Below, one piece after another: positions 1 to 10,556 of a stretch of 43,280 nucleotides of DNA. The notes under the pieces are model-generated. The model was given only the letters and a program-made list of their open reading frames with translations. It did not search any database and had not been told where the DNA came from. Made by a program: the position numbers and the translations under genes. How positions within the stretch are numbered: position 1 is the first letter of the stretch; the number at the start of each line of letters is the position of its first letter. Location: NCBI RefSeq assembly GCF_027922145.1, contig NZ_BSFC01000005.1, positions 1-43,280 of the forward strand, read 5' to 3'. This DNA comes from Novosphingobium resinovorum (GTDB lineage: Bacteria; Pseudomonadota; Alphaproteobacteria; Sphingomonadales; Sphingomonadaceae).

Positions 1-105
1 CGGCCTGACATAAATCCCGCCACCACCAATGCGTGGGACAGGATCAGCGGTTACCGTTTTCTGCCGTTTCTCTGGCGGGTACCAAATGTGAGACGTCGAC
101 CATTA
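1..105. other. Left edge, no supported gene
   Basis: These are the bases before the insertion sequence. One forward frame is open across them, but I recognise no family in it. On the reverse strand a 19-codon ORF ends at a TGA. It may be the remnant of whatever the insertion sequence interrupted, but the flank on the other side does not visibly continue the same reading frame. Confidence 0.3.
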
Positions 106-197
106 GAGCGGTTTTCGACCGTTCTGAATCGGTCTGGGATTCCCTTCGGGCGCGATTTCTGATTCAGAATCCGTGCTGGTGAAGGAGGCCGGCATGG

Positions 198-554
198 ATG
201 GCTCTTTCGATGGATTTGCGCACTCGGCTGTTGGCAGCGGTGGACAGTGGATCGAGTTGCCGTGCTGCGGCGGCCCGGTTCGGTGTTGCACCATCGACGG
301 CGGTCCGTTGGCGGGCACAGCAGCGCGAGACGGGTGACATAGCCCCAAAGCCGCGCGGCGGGGATATGCGCTCGCGGCGGGTGGAAGAGCGGGCAGCGGA
401 CATTCTGGCCATTTGGGAGGAGCGCAGGGACATCACCCTCGAAGAACTACGTCTGGCGCTTGCGGACAAGGGAATGGCCGTTTCCGTGGCCGGGCTACAT
501 CGCTTTTTTGTTCGCCGTGGCCTGACGCGCAAAAAAAGACAGGCCATGCGATAG
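198..554 (+). CDS. IS630 transposase N-terminal ORF (orfA, HTH)
   Basis: This 118-residue protein is the DNA-binding half of an IS630-type transposase. Residues about 5-45 (LRTRLLAAVDSGSSCRAAA and onward) form a helix-turn-helix of the kind that recognises the terminal repeats. A second helical domain follows at about 60-110. The start at 198 is chosen because a GAGG Shine-Dalgarno lies about 10 bases upstream, at 184-187. The frame ends in a Lys-rich stretch encoded by a run of seven A (531-537) and then a TAG at 552. The catalytic domain continues in the -1 frame, so this product alone would bind DNA but not transpose. It could act as a regulator, or most functional protein may be the frameshift fusion. 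Confidence 0.85.
   Translation: MALSMDLRTRLLAAVDSGSSCRAAAARFGVAPSTAVRWRAQQRETGDIAPKPRGGDMRSRRVEERAADILAIWEERRDITLEELRLALADKGMAVSVAGLHRFFVRRGLTRKKRQAMR
530..538 (+). other. A7 slippery run, candidate -1 frameshift site
   Basis: A run of seven A followed by G (531-538) sits just before the end of orfA. In the orfA frame the codons are AAA AAA AGA. Slipping back one base gives AAA AAG and enters the frame encoding the DDE domain. Poly-A slippage sites of this sort drive -1 frameshifting in many insertion sequences. A base loss in a formerly single-frame gene would look identical from one copy. Confidence 0.55.
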
Positions 555-1138
555 AGCAAGATCGACCAGACGTCCTGAAACAGCGTCAGGACTGGTTCGA
601 GGGTCAACTCGATCTCGAACCGGAGCGCCTGGTCTTCATCGACGAAACCTGGACCGCGACCAATATGACCCGCAGCCACGGACGTTGCCCGAAAGGCGAG
701 CGACTGCGGATGGGCTTCCCGCACGGCCACCGCAAAACCACCACTCTCGTCGCTGGCCTGCGCATGACTGGCATGGTCGCGCCCATGGTGCTCGATGGAC
801 CGATTAACGGTGACTGGTTCGAAGCCTACGTCGCTCAGGTCCTCGTCCCGGAACTGCGGCCCGGCGACGTCGTCATCATGGACAACCTGTCGAGCCACAA
901 GCGCGCATCGGTGCAGGTGCTCATCGAGGCTGCAGGCGCAACCCTGCACTTTCTCCCGCCCTACAGCCCAGACTTCAACCCGATCGAGAAAGCGTTCTCC
1001 CGCCTGAAGGCCATGCTCCGTAAAGCGGGCGAGCGAACGGTCAGCGGCCTGTGGAGCTTGATCGGCAAACTCGTCGATATCTTCCAGCCTCAGGAATGCG
1101 CCAACTACTTCAGATCGTGCGGCTATGAACCAGAATGA
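533..1138 (+). CDS. IS630 transposase catalytic ORF (orfB, DDE domain)
   Basis: This is the RNase-H-like catalytic domain of the transposase, read in the -1 frame relative to orfA. The triad is visible: first Asp in VFIDETW (near 637), second Asp in VVIMDNLSSHK (near 880), and Glu in SPDFNPIEKAFSRLK (near 985), the usual spacing for IS630. The frame is open from 413 with an ATG there, but the stretch before 530 is out of frame with the HTH domain. The meaningful product is therefore the orfA-orfB fusion made at the A-run near 531-537. The stop (1136-1138) falls in the right terminal repeat. No internal stop or missing catalytic residue is seen. Confidence 0.85.
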   Translation, partial: KKTGHAIEQDRPDVLKQRQDWFEGQLDLEPERLVFIDETWTATNMTRSHGRCPKGERLRMGFPHGHRKTTTLVAGLRMTGMVAPMVLDGPINGDWFEAYVAQVLVPELRPGDVVIMDNLSSHKRASVQVLIEAAGATLHFLPPYSPDFNPIEKAFSRLKAMLRKAGERTVSGLWSLIGKLVDIFQPQECANYFRSCGYEPE

Positions 1139-1229
1139 TCGAAAACTGCTCTAGATGATTGATCTCGAGACCCCCGAACATGGGCTCTGAACCAGGCGCA
1201 AGGGGAAGCGGGCGGTCCGAGCGGGCACT

Positions 1230-1778
1230 TCATCGTTTGCCGGGGAATGCGGACTGCCGCACTACAAGTGCGGATATTGCGGTGACGGCAATACCGCAGC
1301 GCTCAAAAACGTCATTCATCGACACGCCCATGACGGGTGAGCCCAAAAAGCTGTCTATGCTATGTAGGGAGACGGCACGCACGCAAACGAAAATGGTCAG
1401 AAAAAAAGTGCTGAGCATGGCAATGGATAAGGCATACCCACGACGATTGATCAGGGGTAATATCCAGAATGTGATTAATAAAAACATGATTACGCATGAT
1501 ATGAAGAATATATGCTGAAATACTCTCCTACTATCGTACCATCCGGAGATATGTGCTTTTTCGCGCATGATGTCGGCGAACCAGGTTTGGACGTCAAAGT
1601 ACTTGTTGATAGTGAGAAGCCCAACCTGAATGAATATTCCAAGCCACGCGGCAGCGTTCTCCGGCTTATCGCGCAGGACGGCATATAACGATGCAAGGCA
1701 CGCGACGAGGTAGATAGCTATCGTGAGTGATCCTCCTGAAGTTGGAGCACCAAATTCTGGAGACCAGTCAGCGATCAC
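1230..1778 (-). CDS. Integral membrane protein, four predicted helices, GTG start
   Basis: This 182-residue hydrophobic protein has helices at about 18-36, 45-62, 95-117 and 122-142. Between helices two and three lies a polar block containing NKYFDVQTW and GWYDSRRVFQ. From memory, an NKxxDxQ...GWYxxRRxxQ pattern marks a widespread uncharacterised family of proteobacterial inner-membrane proteins; no function is known to me. The GTG at 1778 is preferred over the ATG at 1802 because AAGGAG lies seven bases upstream of it (1791-1786). The coding region, especially 1360-1560, is clearly richer in A+T than the rest of the window. With the adjacent insertion sequence this suggests recent acquisition. 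The C-terminus ends 78 bp from the insertion sequence and looks complete. Confidence 0.78.
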   Translation of the reverse strand: MIADWSPEFGAPTSGGSLTIAIYLVACLASLYAVLRDKPENAAAWLGIFIQVGLLTINKYFDVQTWFADIMREKAHISGWYDSRRVFQHIFFISCVIMFLLITFWILPLINRRGYALSIAMLSTFFLTIFVCVRAVSLHSIDSFLGSPVMGVSMNDVFERCGIAVTAISALVVRQSAFPGKR

Positions 1779-1977
1779 ATATCGTCTCCTTCCAGGTAGC
1801 AATCGCCGGATTGTCTATTCTAGACGTTCGATCACTGTCTATCGGGAGAACTCACCAAGGCGCACCTCCTCGTAAGGTATTCCTTTGTCAGGCCGTGACC
1901 GGAATGCGCGAATGGGGAGTTTGAGGAACTGGCAAGCGAGGCTTGTGTCAGCAAATGGAGGCCTTTAGGCTGCTGCG

Positions 1978-2259
1978 ATGCAGCGATCGCTTACACTTGT
2001 TCGAATTGTCGCCGCGGCAGCGCTCTTCGCATTTTGCGGTGCCTTTTCCCGTTTAACGTTCCAATTGATCGAAACGCGGTGGCAGATCGCGGTATTCGTG
2101 GTCGTAGCGGCGTTGTTGGAGCTCGGAGCGAGCAATCGGGGTGGGCAACCAAGCTGGCTCAGGTTTGCCGCCAATTCGGTATCCGTCACTTGTGCAATCA
2201 TCGCCGTGAAGTGGTATATCGAAGGCGTCTCTCCCCTCGTCCTTGCCTTGCTTCGATAA
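1978..2259 (+). CDS. Small hypothetical membrane protein
   Basis: A 93-residue ORF with hydrophobic stretches at about 7-22, 33-48 and 65-90, consistent with two or three membrane helices. The first basic residues (MQRSLTLVR) then a hydrophobic run would also suit a signal anchor. The ATG at 1978 is the first start after an in-frame TAG at 1966. GGAGG at 1957-1961 is 16 bases upstream, longer than ideal. It diverges from the membrane-protein gene at 1230-1778 across about 200 bp. No family recognised. An overlapping antisense ORF is less hydrophobic and has a weaker start, so this strand is preferred, with moderate confidence. Confidence 0.5.
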   Translation: MQRSLTLVRIVAAAALFAFCGAFSRLTFQLIETRWQIAVFVVVAALLELGASNRGGQPSWLRFAANSVSVTCAIIAVKWYIEGVSPLVLALLR

Positions 2260-2528
2260 GGCCATGACTGGCGGGCCGTTTCGGCCGCCGGCACAACCTC
2301 TTTCAGTTACTGCTGCCGAAGCGGAAGTCCTGACGAATTCGCCAGTCTGCGATGCGAGCAGCGCGGCGGCGATGTGGTGGTGTGCAGGCTTGTCGAAAGC
2401 GCTGCCGCGTTCCTAAAAGACAGTTTGGAAGTTTGCAGAATGCGAATTGCGCGGCCGGTGCCTTGCAAAATTGCCCGGACGGATATTGTCCAGACAGACG
2501 CATAAGTCCGTGCCCGAGGAGTGCAGCC

Positions 2529-2816
2529 ATGACTGATCAAACCACCGATCGTATCGACGAGGTGACCAGCCGCATCGTCGATCTCGAAGCCGAACTCGAA
2601 GCCTCGGGGACCACGACCCGCGAGCCTGAAGCTCTGACACGCGCGCGCGCGGTTCTTCATGAATGGGTTGATAGCGTGTCGGCGGTCGTGGCGACCCCCG
2701 GGGTCGGGCGCGTCGTCCTGATCCACCGGAACGGCTTGGAGTCGCGAATCGCTTCACCCGAATTGCCATTTCTTCTGGCTGTCCCGGTGACCTTCGGCGG
2801 CGATGGAAGCGACTGA
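2529..2816 (+). CDS. Hypothetical protein, 95 residues
   Basis: A short, acidic, probably cytoplasmic protein. The first 60 residues are rich in Asp, Glu and Arg and look helical, possibly a short coiled coil (DEVTSRIVDLEAELEA). The C-terminal third is more hydrophobic (VGRVVLIHRNG, FLLAVPVTF). The ATG at 2529 is chosen because GAGGA at 2516-2520 sits eight bases upstream. The frame stays open further upstream to 2352, but that extension is Cys/Arg-rich and has no ribosome site. It converges with recQ, leaving only 17 bp between stops. No family recognised. Confidence 0.6.
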   Translation: MTDQTTDRIDEVTSRIVDLEAELEASGTTTREPEALTRARAVLHEWVDSVSAVVATPGVGRVVLIHRNGLESRIASPELPFLLAVPVTFGGDGSD

Positions 2817-2833
2817 AGGAGGTTCGACAAGTT

Positions 2834-4714
2834 TCAGTGCTGGCGGACTACGGCGAGGAACGCATCGCCGTAAGCTTCCAGTTTGCGCGTACCGACTCCA
2901 CCAATCGAGCCAAGTTCGTCCAGTGACGAAGGTCGTGCCGCGGCCATCTCGCGCAGGGTCGAGTCGTGGAAGATGACGTAGGGCGGCACCCCTGCTTCCT
3001 TGGCAAGTTCACGGCGCAACTCTCGCAGGGCATCGAACAAAGGCTCGCCGATGGGATTGGCGCCCGTATCACCGCTGCGCGAACGACGTTTGCGATCCTG
3101 CTTGGGCGGCACGACGATTGCCACGGCCGCCTCACCCTTCAGAATGGCACGGGCGTCGCCGCCCAGCGCAAGGCCGCCGTGCTCGGTGGCGGTCAGGCTG
3201 CCGCGGGCCTGTAGAGCGCGGGCGAGGGCCTTGAGCAGCGGCTTCTCATCATCGGTCAGGATGCCGAAGACGGAGAGCTTGTCATGGCCGCGCTGGAGCA
3301 CGCGGTCATCGGCCACGCCCGAAAGAACTTTCTCCAGATGCCCCAGGCCATAGGACTGTCCGGTGCGAAAAACGGCCGAGAGCAATTTGCGCGCCACTTC
3401 GGTGACATCGACGACCCCTACCGGCTGCAGGCAGTTGTCGCAGTTGCCGCACGTCTGCGCCGGCGTTTCGCCGAAGTGGCGCAGAAGCACGGCGCGGCGG
3501 CAGTCGGCCGTCTCGACTAGCCCGGCCAGCGAATCGAGACGCTGGCGTTCGCTCTGCTGGCGGTGCGGCTCGATTTCGGCAAGCCGCTGACGGGCGCGTG
3601 CGAAGTCGTCAGCGCCCCAAAACATGACCGCCACGGAAGGGTCGCCGTCACGCCCCGCGCGGCCGGTTTCCTGATAGTAGGCCTCGATCGACTTGGGGAT
3701 GCCGGCGTGGGCGACGAAGCGGACGTCCGGCTTGTCGATGCCCATGCCGAAGGCGACTGTCGCGACCATCACCATGTCCTCGCTGGCAACGAAGGCGGCC
3801 TGATTGCGGGCGCGAATCTCGGGATCGAGGCCTGCGTGATAAGGCAGTACCCGCCGTCCTGTCTCGCGCGTAAGCGTTTCTGCCAGCTGTTCGACGCGAG
3901 CGCGGGTGGGAGCGTAGATGATTCCGGGGCCGGGGTTTTCATCTACCACCGCCTTGAGCTGGCGCATGGCGCTCTCGCGCGGGCGGATGGTGTAGCGGAT
4001 GTTGGGCCGATCGAACCCGGCGACGATCAGGCCTTCCTCGGGAATGCCGAGCTGGGCCAGGATGTCGCTGCGGGTGTGGTGGTCCGCCGTCGCCGTCAGC
4101 GCGAGGCGCGGGACATTGGGGAAGGCGTCGAGCAGCGGTCGCAGCAGGCGATAGTCGGGCCTGAAATCGTGACCCCATTCGGAGACGCAGTGCGCCTCGT
4201 CGATAGCAAAGAGGCCGACACGGGCCGACTGCAGCAGCTCGCGGAAATGGGGCTGGCTGGCCCTCTCCGGGGCGATGTAGAGCAAGTCGAGTTCGCCCGC
4301 GCGGAAGGCATCCATCGTTGCCCCGCGATCGGTGTCGGCGCTGGTCAGCGTCGCGGCGCGGATGCCGTTGGCCCGGGCCGAGCGCAACTGGTCGTGCATC
4401 AGCGCGATCAGGGGCGAGACGACCACGCAAGTGCCCTGAAGCAGCACGGCGGGAAGCTGGTAGGTCAGCGACTTGCCCGCGCCGGTCGGCATGATCGCCA
4501 GTGTCGAGCGGCCATGGATCACCCGGTCGACGACCTGATCCTGCACGCCGCGAAAGCCGGAGAAGCCGAATACCTCGTGCAGCGCCTTGGATACCGCCTC
4601 TCCGGTCGGCGGTGGCGCGGGGGCCCAATCCACTTCCGGCGCGTGGATGTCCATCATGTCGGCGTCGGGTTCGCCGTAGAAGGTCGTCTTGAAAGGCCAG
4701 TCGTCGTCGTTCAC
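2834..4714 (-). CDS. recQ: ATP-dependent DNA helicase RecQ
   Basis: A 3'-to-5' superfamily 2 helicase acting in recombination and repair of stalled forks. Visible in order: FRGVQDQVV (Q motif/motif 0), Walker A MPTGAGKS, the DEAH box in AIDEAHCVSEWGHDFRPDY, motif VI QETGRAGRDG, the RecQ zinc-binding cysteines (TADCRR...TCGNCDNC), a winged-helix RQC region, and a C-terminal HRDC domain (FDALRELRRELAKEAGVPP...SIGGVGTRKLEAYG). Length of about 600-626 is normal. The start is uncertain: GTG 4714, ATG near 4657 and TTG 4774 are all open, and none has a strong ribosome site. The roughly 55 residues before the Q motif are unlike the short N-terminus usual in this family. It lies about 60 bp behind the Nudix gene in the same direction and may be cotranscribed. 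Confidence 0.95.
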   Translation of the reverse strand: MNDDDWPFKTTFYGEPDADMMDIHAPEVDWAPAPPPTGEAVSKALHEVFGFSGFRGVQDQVVDRVIHGRSTLAIMPTGAGKSLTYQLPAVLLQGTCVVVSPLIALMHDQLRSARANGIRAATLTSADTDRGATMDAFRAGELDLLYIAPERASQPHFRELLQSARVGLFAIDEAHCVSEWGHDFRPDYRLLRPLLDAFPNVPRLALTATADHHTRSDILAQLGIPEEGLIVAGFDRPNIRYTIRPRESAMRQLKAVVDENPGPGIIYAPTRARVEQLAETLTRETGRRVLPYHAGLDPEIRARNQAAFVASEDMVMVATVAFGMGIDKPDVRFVAHAGIPKSIEAYYQETGRAGRDGDPSVAVMFWGADDFARARQRLAEIEPHRQQSERQRLDSLAGLVETADCRRAVLLRHFGETPAQTCGNCDNCLQPVGVVDVTEVARKLLSAVFRTGQSYGLGHLEKVLSGVADDRVLQRGHDKLSVFGILTDDEKPLLKALARALQARGSLTATEHGGLALGGDARAILKGEAAVAIVVPPKQDRKRRSRSGDTGANPIGEPLFDALRELRRELAKEAGVPPYVIFHDSTLREMAAARPSSLDELGSIGGVGTRKLEAYGDAFLAVVRQH

Positions 4715-4775
4715 GCGGCGCTTTATGGCAGAGGCTGACGCAGAGGGGAAACCTCGCAGCCGGGTTTTCGCCAAC

Positions 4776-5351
4776 TTAACTCGGGTTAGCCCACAAACCG
4801 GGGTGGCGAAGCAGCAGCGCCTGCGCGAGGATCAGCGTCTTGGCATCGGTCAATTCGCCGCCAAGCGCCATGTCGCGCAAGGTGTCGAGCCCGATTTCAT
4901 GGACGGTGATGTTCTCGTCCTCATCGTGAGCGCCGCCGCCCTCGCCGATGCGGTCTTCGGTGGAATAGCGCGCGAGGTAGAGTTGCACGCGCTCGGTCGA
5001 GGCCGGGCAGAGCGACCACATGTTGGTCACCGGCTCCAGCGCCTCGACCCTGAGACCGCCTTCCTCGAAGGCTTCCTCGATGATGCGCGCTTCAGGCGAC
5101 GCACCATCGAGACTGCCCGCGATGGCTTCCCACACGGGCGGTTCACCTGCGGCGAGCACTCCCGCGCGTGGCTGGTCGATCAGCATGCAGACGCGGCGGA
5201 CCGGGTCATAGGGCAGCACCGCGACGGCCGAGCCGTTGTCGAGCAGATGCCGTTCAACGATGGCGCCGTCCGGCATTTCCACTTCCAGCCGATAGAACTT
5301 GTACCACCCGTCGTAGACGAGGGTTCGACTGGTGATGCGCGCTGCGGTCAT
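4776..5351 (-). CDS. Nudix hydrolase, ADP-ribose pyrophosphatase-like
   Basis: A 191-residue protein resembling ADP-ribose/nucleotide-sugar pyrophosphatases, which cleave a nucleoside diphosphate linked to another moiety. The fold markers are an N-terminal strand region (RTLVYDGWYKFYRLEVEMPDG), the loop VLPYDPVRRVCMLIDQPRAG, and a Nudix box around AGSLDGASPEARIIEEAFEEGG. The metal-binding glutamates of the helix (E..EE) are present. The usual first Glu after the loop reads Ala, and the Arg of REUxEE reads Glu. The family is therefore clear but activity may be altered. The ATG at 5351 gives a normal family length; the frame is open further upstream without domain content. It sits 67 bp after metH and before recQ, same strand. 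Confidence 0.85.
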   Translation of the reverse strand: MTAARITSRTLVYDGWYKFYRLEVEMPDGAIVERHLLDNGSAVAVLPYDPVRRVCMLIDQPRAGVLAAGEPPVWEAIAGSLDGASPEARIIEEAFEEGGLRVEALEPVTNMWSLCPASTERVQLYLARYSTEDRIGEGGGAHDEDENITVHEIGLDTLRDMALGGELTDAKTLILAQALLLRHPGLWANPS

Positions 5352-5418
5352 AGGCGGCAGGGTATGGTCCGCCGCATATGTTGCAAGAGCGAAATGATGC
5401 GGTGACGCAAGTACCCTG

Positions 5419-8055
<2,637 letters not shown>

Positions 8056-8074
8056 GGGTGTTGTTCTCGTCAGG

Positions 8075-8593
8075 TCAGAGCGGTCGTGCGAGCACGAAGT
8101 CATCGTAGGTCTTGCCGCCCACGTCGAAACGGCGGGTGCCGATCGTCTCGAAGCCGTGTTTGGCATAGAAGGAGAAGGCGCGGTGGTTGTCGTCCTTGAC
8201 GCCGAGCAGCAGTCGCGTCGCCCCCGCCGCTTCGGCAATCACCGCCTGCATCAGCGAACTGGCAATGGGCGAACCCTGGAAGCGTGAAAGCAGGTAGATG
8301 CGTTTCAGCTCGATATCGCCGGGCTGCGCATGCTCGATCTCAGGCTCGCACAGCAGCGCATAGCCCACCGGCGCGCCGCCGGGCTCGATCTCTGCCAGCC
8401 ACGCCTTCGCGCCCTTGGCGAAATAAGCGCGGTAGGCATCGGCCGAATGCTGCTTGGCGCAGTGCGCGACGAGGCCGGCCCCGTCAATCAGCCCGGCGAA
8501 GCTTTCGAGGAACGTTGCCGCGCCCACGAGGGCAAGCGCGTCGGCGTCGTCCGGCCCCGCCGGACGCAGGCGCCAAATCGGTAGCGAATCCAT
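8075..8593 (-). CDS. GNAT-family N-acetyltransferase
   Basis: A 172-residue acyl-CoA-dependent acetyltransferase of the RimI/PaiA type. Visible are the N-terminal strand ([19 protein letters not shown]), the strand before the pyrophosphate loop ([21 protein letters not shown], with Q-G-S-P-I-A at the CoA-binding loop) and the C-terminal [21 protein letters not shown] typical of GNAT proteins. Its ATG shares one base with the TGA of the upstream homocysteine methyltransferase gene (TGATG), so it should be translationally coupled. It lies between the two halves of methionine synthase. Substrate unknown; a role in methionine metabolism or in modifying the enzyme is only inference from position. 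Confidence 0.85.
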   Translation of the reverse strand: MDSLPIWRLRPAGPDDADALALVGAATFLESFAGLIDGAGLVAHCAKQHSADAYRAYFAKGAKAWLAEIEPGGAPVGYALLCEPEIEHAQPGDIELKRIYLLSRFQGSPIASSLMQAVIAEAAGATRLLLGVKDDNHRAFSFYAKHGFETIGTRRFDVGGKTYDDFVLARPL

Positions 8594-9651
8594 CAGACGG
8601 CCGTAGAGGAGGGCATCGTGAAGGGTTCGAGGCCAGCCAGGCGCGTCACTGGCTGCAGCTCGGGCAGATGGCGCGGCGCCATGCCGGTCACCTTGTCGGC
8701 GATTGCCTTGATGTGCGCCGGGGTCGAGCCGCAGCAGCCGCCCAGCACGTTGACCTGACCCGCGATCGCCCACTCGCCGACGAAGCCCGCCGTGGTGTCC
8801 GGCATTTCGTCGTAGGCGCCCAGTTCGTTGGGCAGGCCCGCGTTGGGGTAGATCATGATCAGCGTGTCGGCGATTTCCGACAGCGTCTTCACGTGCGGGC
8901 GCAGCTGCGTCGCGCCGAACGAGCAGTTGAGGCCGATGGTGACGGGCTTGGCATGGCGCACCGCGTGCCAGAACGCCTCGACCGTGTGGCCCGAGAGGTT
9001 GCGGCCCGACAGGTCGGTCAGCGTCATCGACAGCATGATCGGCACTTCGCGGCCGAGGTCCTGTTCGAGATAGCGCACGGCCATCACGCCCGCCTTGGCG
9101 TTGAGGGTGTCGAACACCGTTTCGATCAAGATGAAGTCCGCGCCGCCTTCGACGAGGGCCGCGGCCTGTTCCTTGTAGACGTCGACCAGCGTGTCCCAAT
9201 CGATCTCGCGGTAGCCTGGATCGTTGACGTCGGGGCTGAGCGAGAGCGTCTTGTTGGTCGGCCCGATCGCGCCCGCCACGAAGCGCGGTCGGCCATCCTT
9301 TGCCTGATATTCGTCAGCGAGGCGGCGGGCCAGCTTGGCCGATTCGACGTTGATCTCGCGAACCAGATGCTCGGCGCCGTAGTCGGCCTGGCTGATGCGG
9401 TTGGCCGAGAAGGTGTTGGTCTCGGCGATGTCCGCCCCGGCTTCGAAGTAGGCGCGGTGGATGGATTCGGGCACCTCGGGCTTGGTCAGCGCGAGGATAT
9501 CGTTGTTGCCCTTCTGGTCGTGGGACAGGCCGAGGTCGCCCGCGTAGTCGGCTTCCGAGAGCTTCCAGTTCTGGATCTCGGTGCCGAACGCGCCGTCGGT
9601 GATGAGGATGCGCTTGGCTGCCTCGGCGAGGAAGGTTTCACGGACGCTCAT
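8593..9651 (-). CDS. metH: Homocysteine S-methyltransferase module of methionine synthase
   Basis: A 352-residue protein equal to the N-terminal (betaine/homocysteine methyltransferase, TIM barrel) module of MetH. It binds homocysteine through zinc. Zinc-ligand cysteines are visible in GLNCSFGA and GGCCGSTPAHI, and the N-terminal ILITDGAFGTEIQ is characteristic. It is a free-standing gene because methionine synthase is split. The partner with the folate, B12 and activation domains is at 5419-8055. The start ATG overlaps the metF stop by four bases (ATGA at 9648-9651), and its own stop overlaps the GNAT start by one base, so the whole block is translationally coupled. To my knowledge the split arrangement is common in sphingomonads. 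Confidence 0.95.
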   Translation of the reverse strand: MSVRETFLAEAAKRILITDGAFGTEIQNWKLSEADYAGDLGLSHDQKGNNDILALTKPEVPESIHRAYFEAGADIAETNTFSANRISQADYGAEHLVREINVESAKLARRLADEYQAKDGRPRFVAGAIGPTNKTLSLSPDVNDPGYREIDWDTLVDVYKEQAAALVEGGADFILIETVFDTLNAKAGVMAVRYLEQDLGREVPIMLSMTLTDLSGRNLSGHTVEAFWHAVRHAKPVTIGLNCSFGATQLRPHVKTLSEIADTLIMIYPNAGLPNELGAYDEMPDTTAGFVGEWAIAGQVNVLGGCCGSTPAHIKAIADKVTGMAPRHLPELQPVTRLAGLEPFTMPSSTAV

Positions 9652-10556
9652 GCGACAAGTTCCTTGACGGGACGCAGGCCGAGAAGCTGGCAGATCGCGT
9701 AAGCCTGCTCGGCGCGGTTGAGGGTGTAGAAGTGGAAATCGCGGGACCCGCCTTCATACAGGCGCTTGCAGAGGTCCGCCGCCGCGACGGCGGCGACCAG
9801 CGCGCGCGGGCCGGGGCGATCGTCGAGGCCGTCGAACATCGTCTCCAGCCAGCCGGGGATCTCGGTGTTGCCGGACATGCGCCGGATCGCGGCGAAGCTG
9901 GTGACCGGCATGATGCCCGGCAGGATCGGTACGGTAATGCCTGCCGCCAGCGCCTTGTCCATGAAGCGGAAGTAGGCGTCGGTCGAGAAGAAGAACTGCG
10001 TGATCGCGCGGGTGGCGCCGGCGTCGATCTTGCGCTTCAGGTTGTCGAGGTCGGCCTCGGCGCTCACCGCTTCGGGGTGGACTTCGGGATAGGCCGCGAC
10101 CGAGACTTCGAAATCGCGGCGCCTGCGGATGCCTTCGACCAGCTGCGCGGCGCTGGCATAGCCTTCGGGATGCGGCACGAAGCGGCCGCCGTCCGATGGC
10201 GGCGGATCGCCGCGCAGCGCGACGATGTGGCGCACGCCCGCTTCCCAGTACTGATCGACCACTTCGTCGATCTCGCCCTTGCTGGCGGCGACGCAGGTGA
10301 GGTGCGCGGCGGGGACCAGCGCGGTCTCCTTCACGATCCGTGAGACGGTGGCGTGGGTGCGCTCACGGGTGGAGCCACCCGCGCCATAGGTTACCGACAC
10401 GAAGGCCGGGTCGAGCGGGGCAAGCTGGGTGATCGCGTCCCACAGCTGCTCCTCCATCTTCTCCGACTTGGGCGGGAAGAATTCGAAGGAGACGGAAATG
10501 TCGCCGGGCAACCCTGCGAAAATCGGGGTTTCTGCGGCGCGTGGGGAAGCGGTCAT
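9648..10556 (-). CDS. metF: Methylenetetrahydrofolate reductase
   Basis: A 302-residue FAD-dependent reductase that makes 5-methyltetrahydrofolate, the methyl donor for the methionine synthase encoded immediately downstream. Family landmarks: SVSFEFFPPKSEKMEEQLW at the N-terminus (with the conserved Glu), VTYGAGGSTRERT, HLTCVAASK, VALRGDPP, AAYPEVHPEA and the TQFFF strand. Length is normal for bacterial MetF. The ATG at 10556 is preferred over the TTG one codon upstream. The ATG overlaps the TGA of the regulator gene by one base, and the stop overlaps the next gene's start by four. Confidence 0.96.
   Translation of the reverse strand: MTASPRAAETPIFAGLPGDISVSFEFFPPKSEKMEEQLWDAITQLAPLDPAFVSVTYGAGGSTRERTHATVSRIVKETALVPAAHLTCVAASKGEIDEVVDQYWEAGVRHIVALRGDPPPSDGGRFVPHPEGYASAAQLVEGIRRRRDFEVSVAAYPEVHPEAVSAEADLDNLKRKIDAGATRAITQFFFSTDAYFRFMDKALAAGITVPILPGIMPVTSFAAIRRMSGNTEIPGWLETMFDGLDDRPGPRALVAAVAAADLCKRLYEGGSRDFHFYTLNRAEQAYAICQLLGLRPVKELVA

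Larger units (their letters stand above)
106..1151 (+). mobile_element. Complete IS630-family insertion sequence
   Basis: A 1046-bp element with imperfect terminal inverted repeats. The left end GAGCGGTTTTCGACCGTTC (106-124) matches the complement of the right end (1133-1151, GAGCAGTTTTCGATCATTC) at 16 of 19 positions. Both ends are flanked by TA (104-105 and 1152-1153), the target dinucleotide duplicated by IS630/Tc1-mariner elements. It carries a transposase in two overlapping frames, and the stop codon of the second frame lies inside the right repeat. Ends and catalytic residues are intact, so it looks recent and potentially mobile. Family assignment rests on the DDE motif, TA target and length; the subgroup is not known. 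Confidence 0.93.

Noticed and set aside
198..1138. Transposase as a simple pseudogene
   Set aside because: The frame change falls on an A7 run near the end of orfA, and ends and catalytic residues are intact, so programmed frameshifting is at least as likely.
2352..2528. Upstream extension of the 95-residue hypothetical
   Set aside because: Cys/Arg-rich, no ribosome site; a good Shine-Dalgarno precedes the ATG at 2529.
3563..4738. Long forward ORF opposite recQ
   Set aside because: It is the antisense shadow of a clearly recognisable helicase; GC-rich codon bias keeps the opposite frames open.
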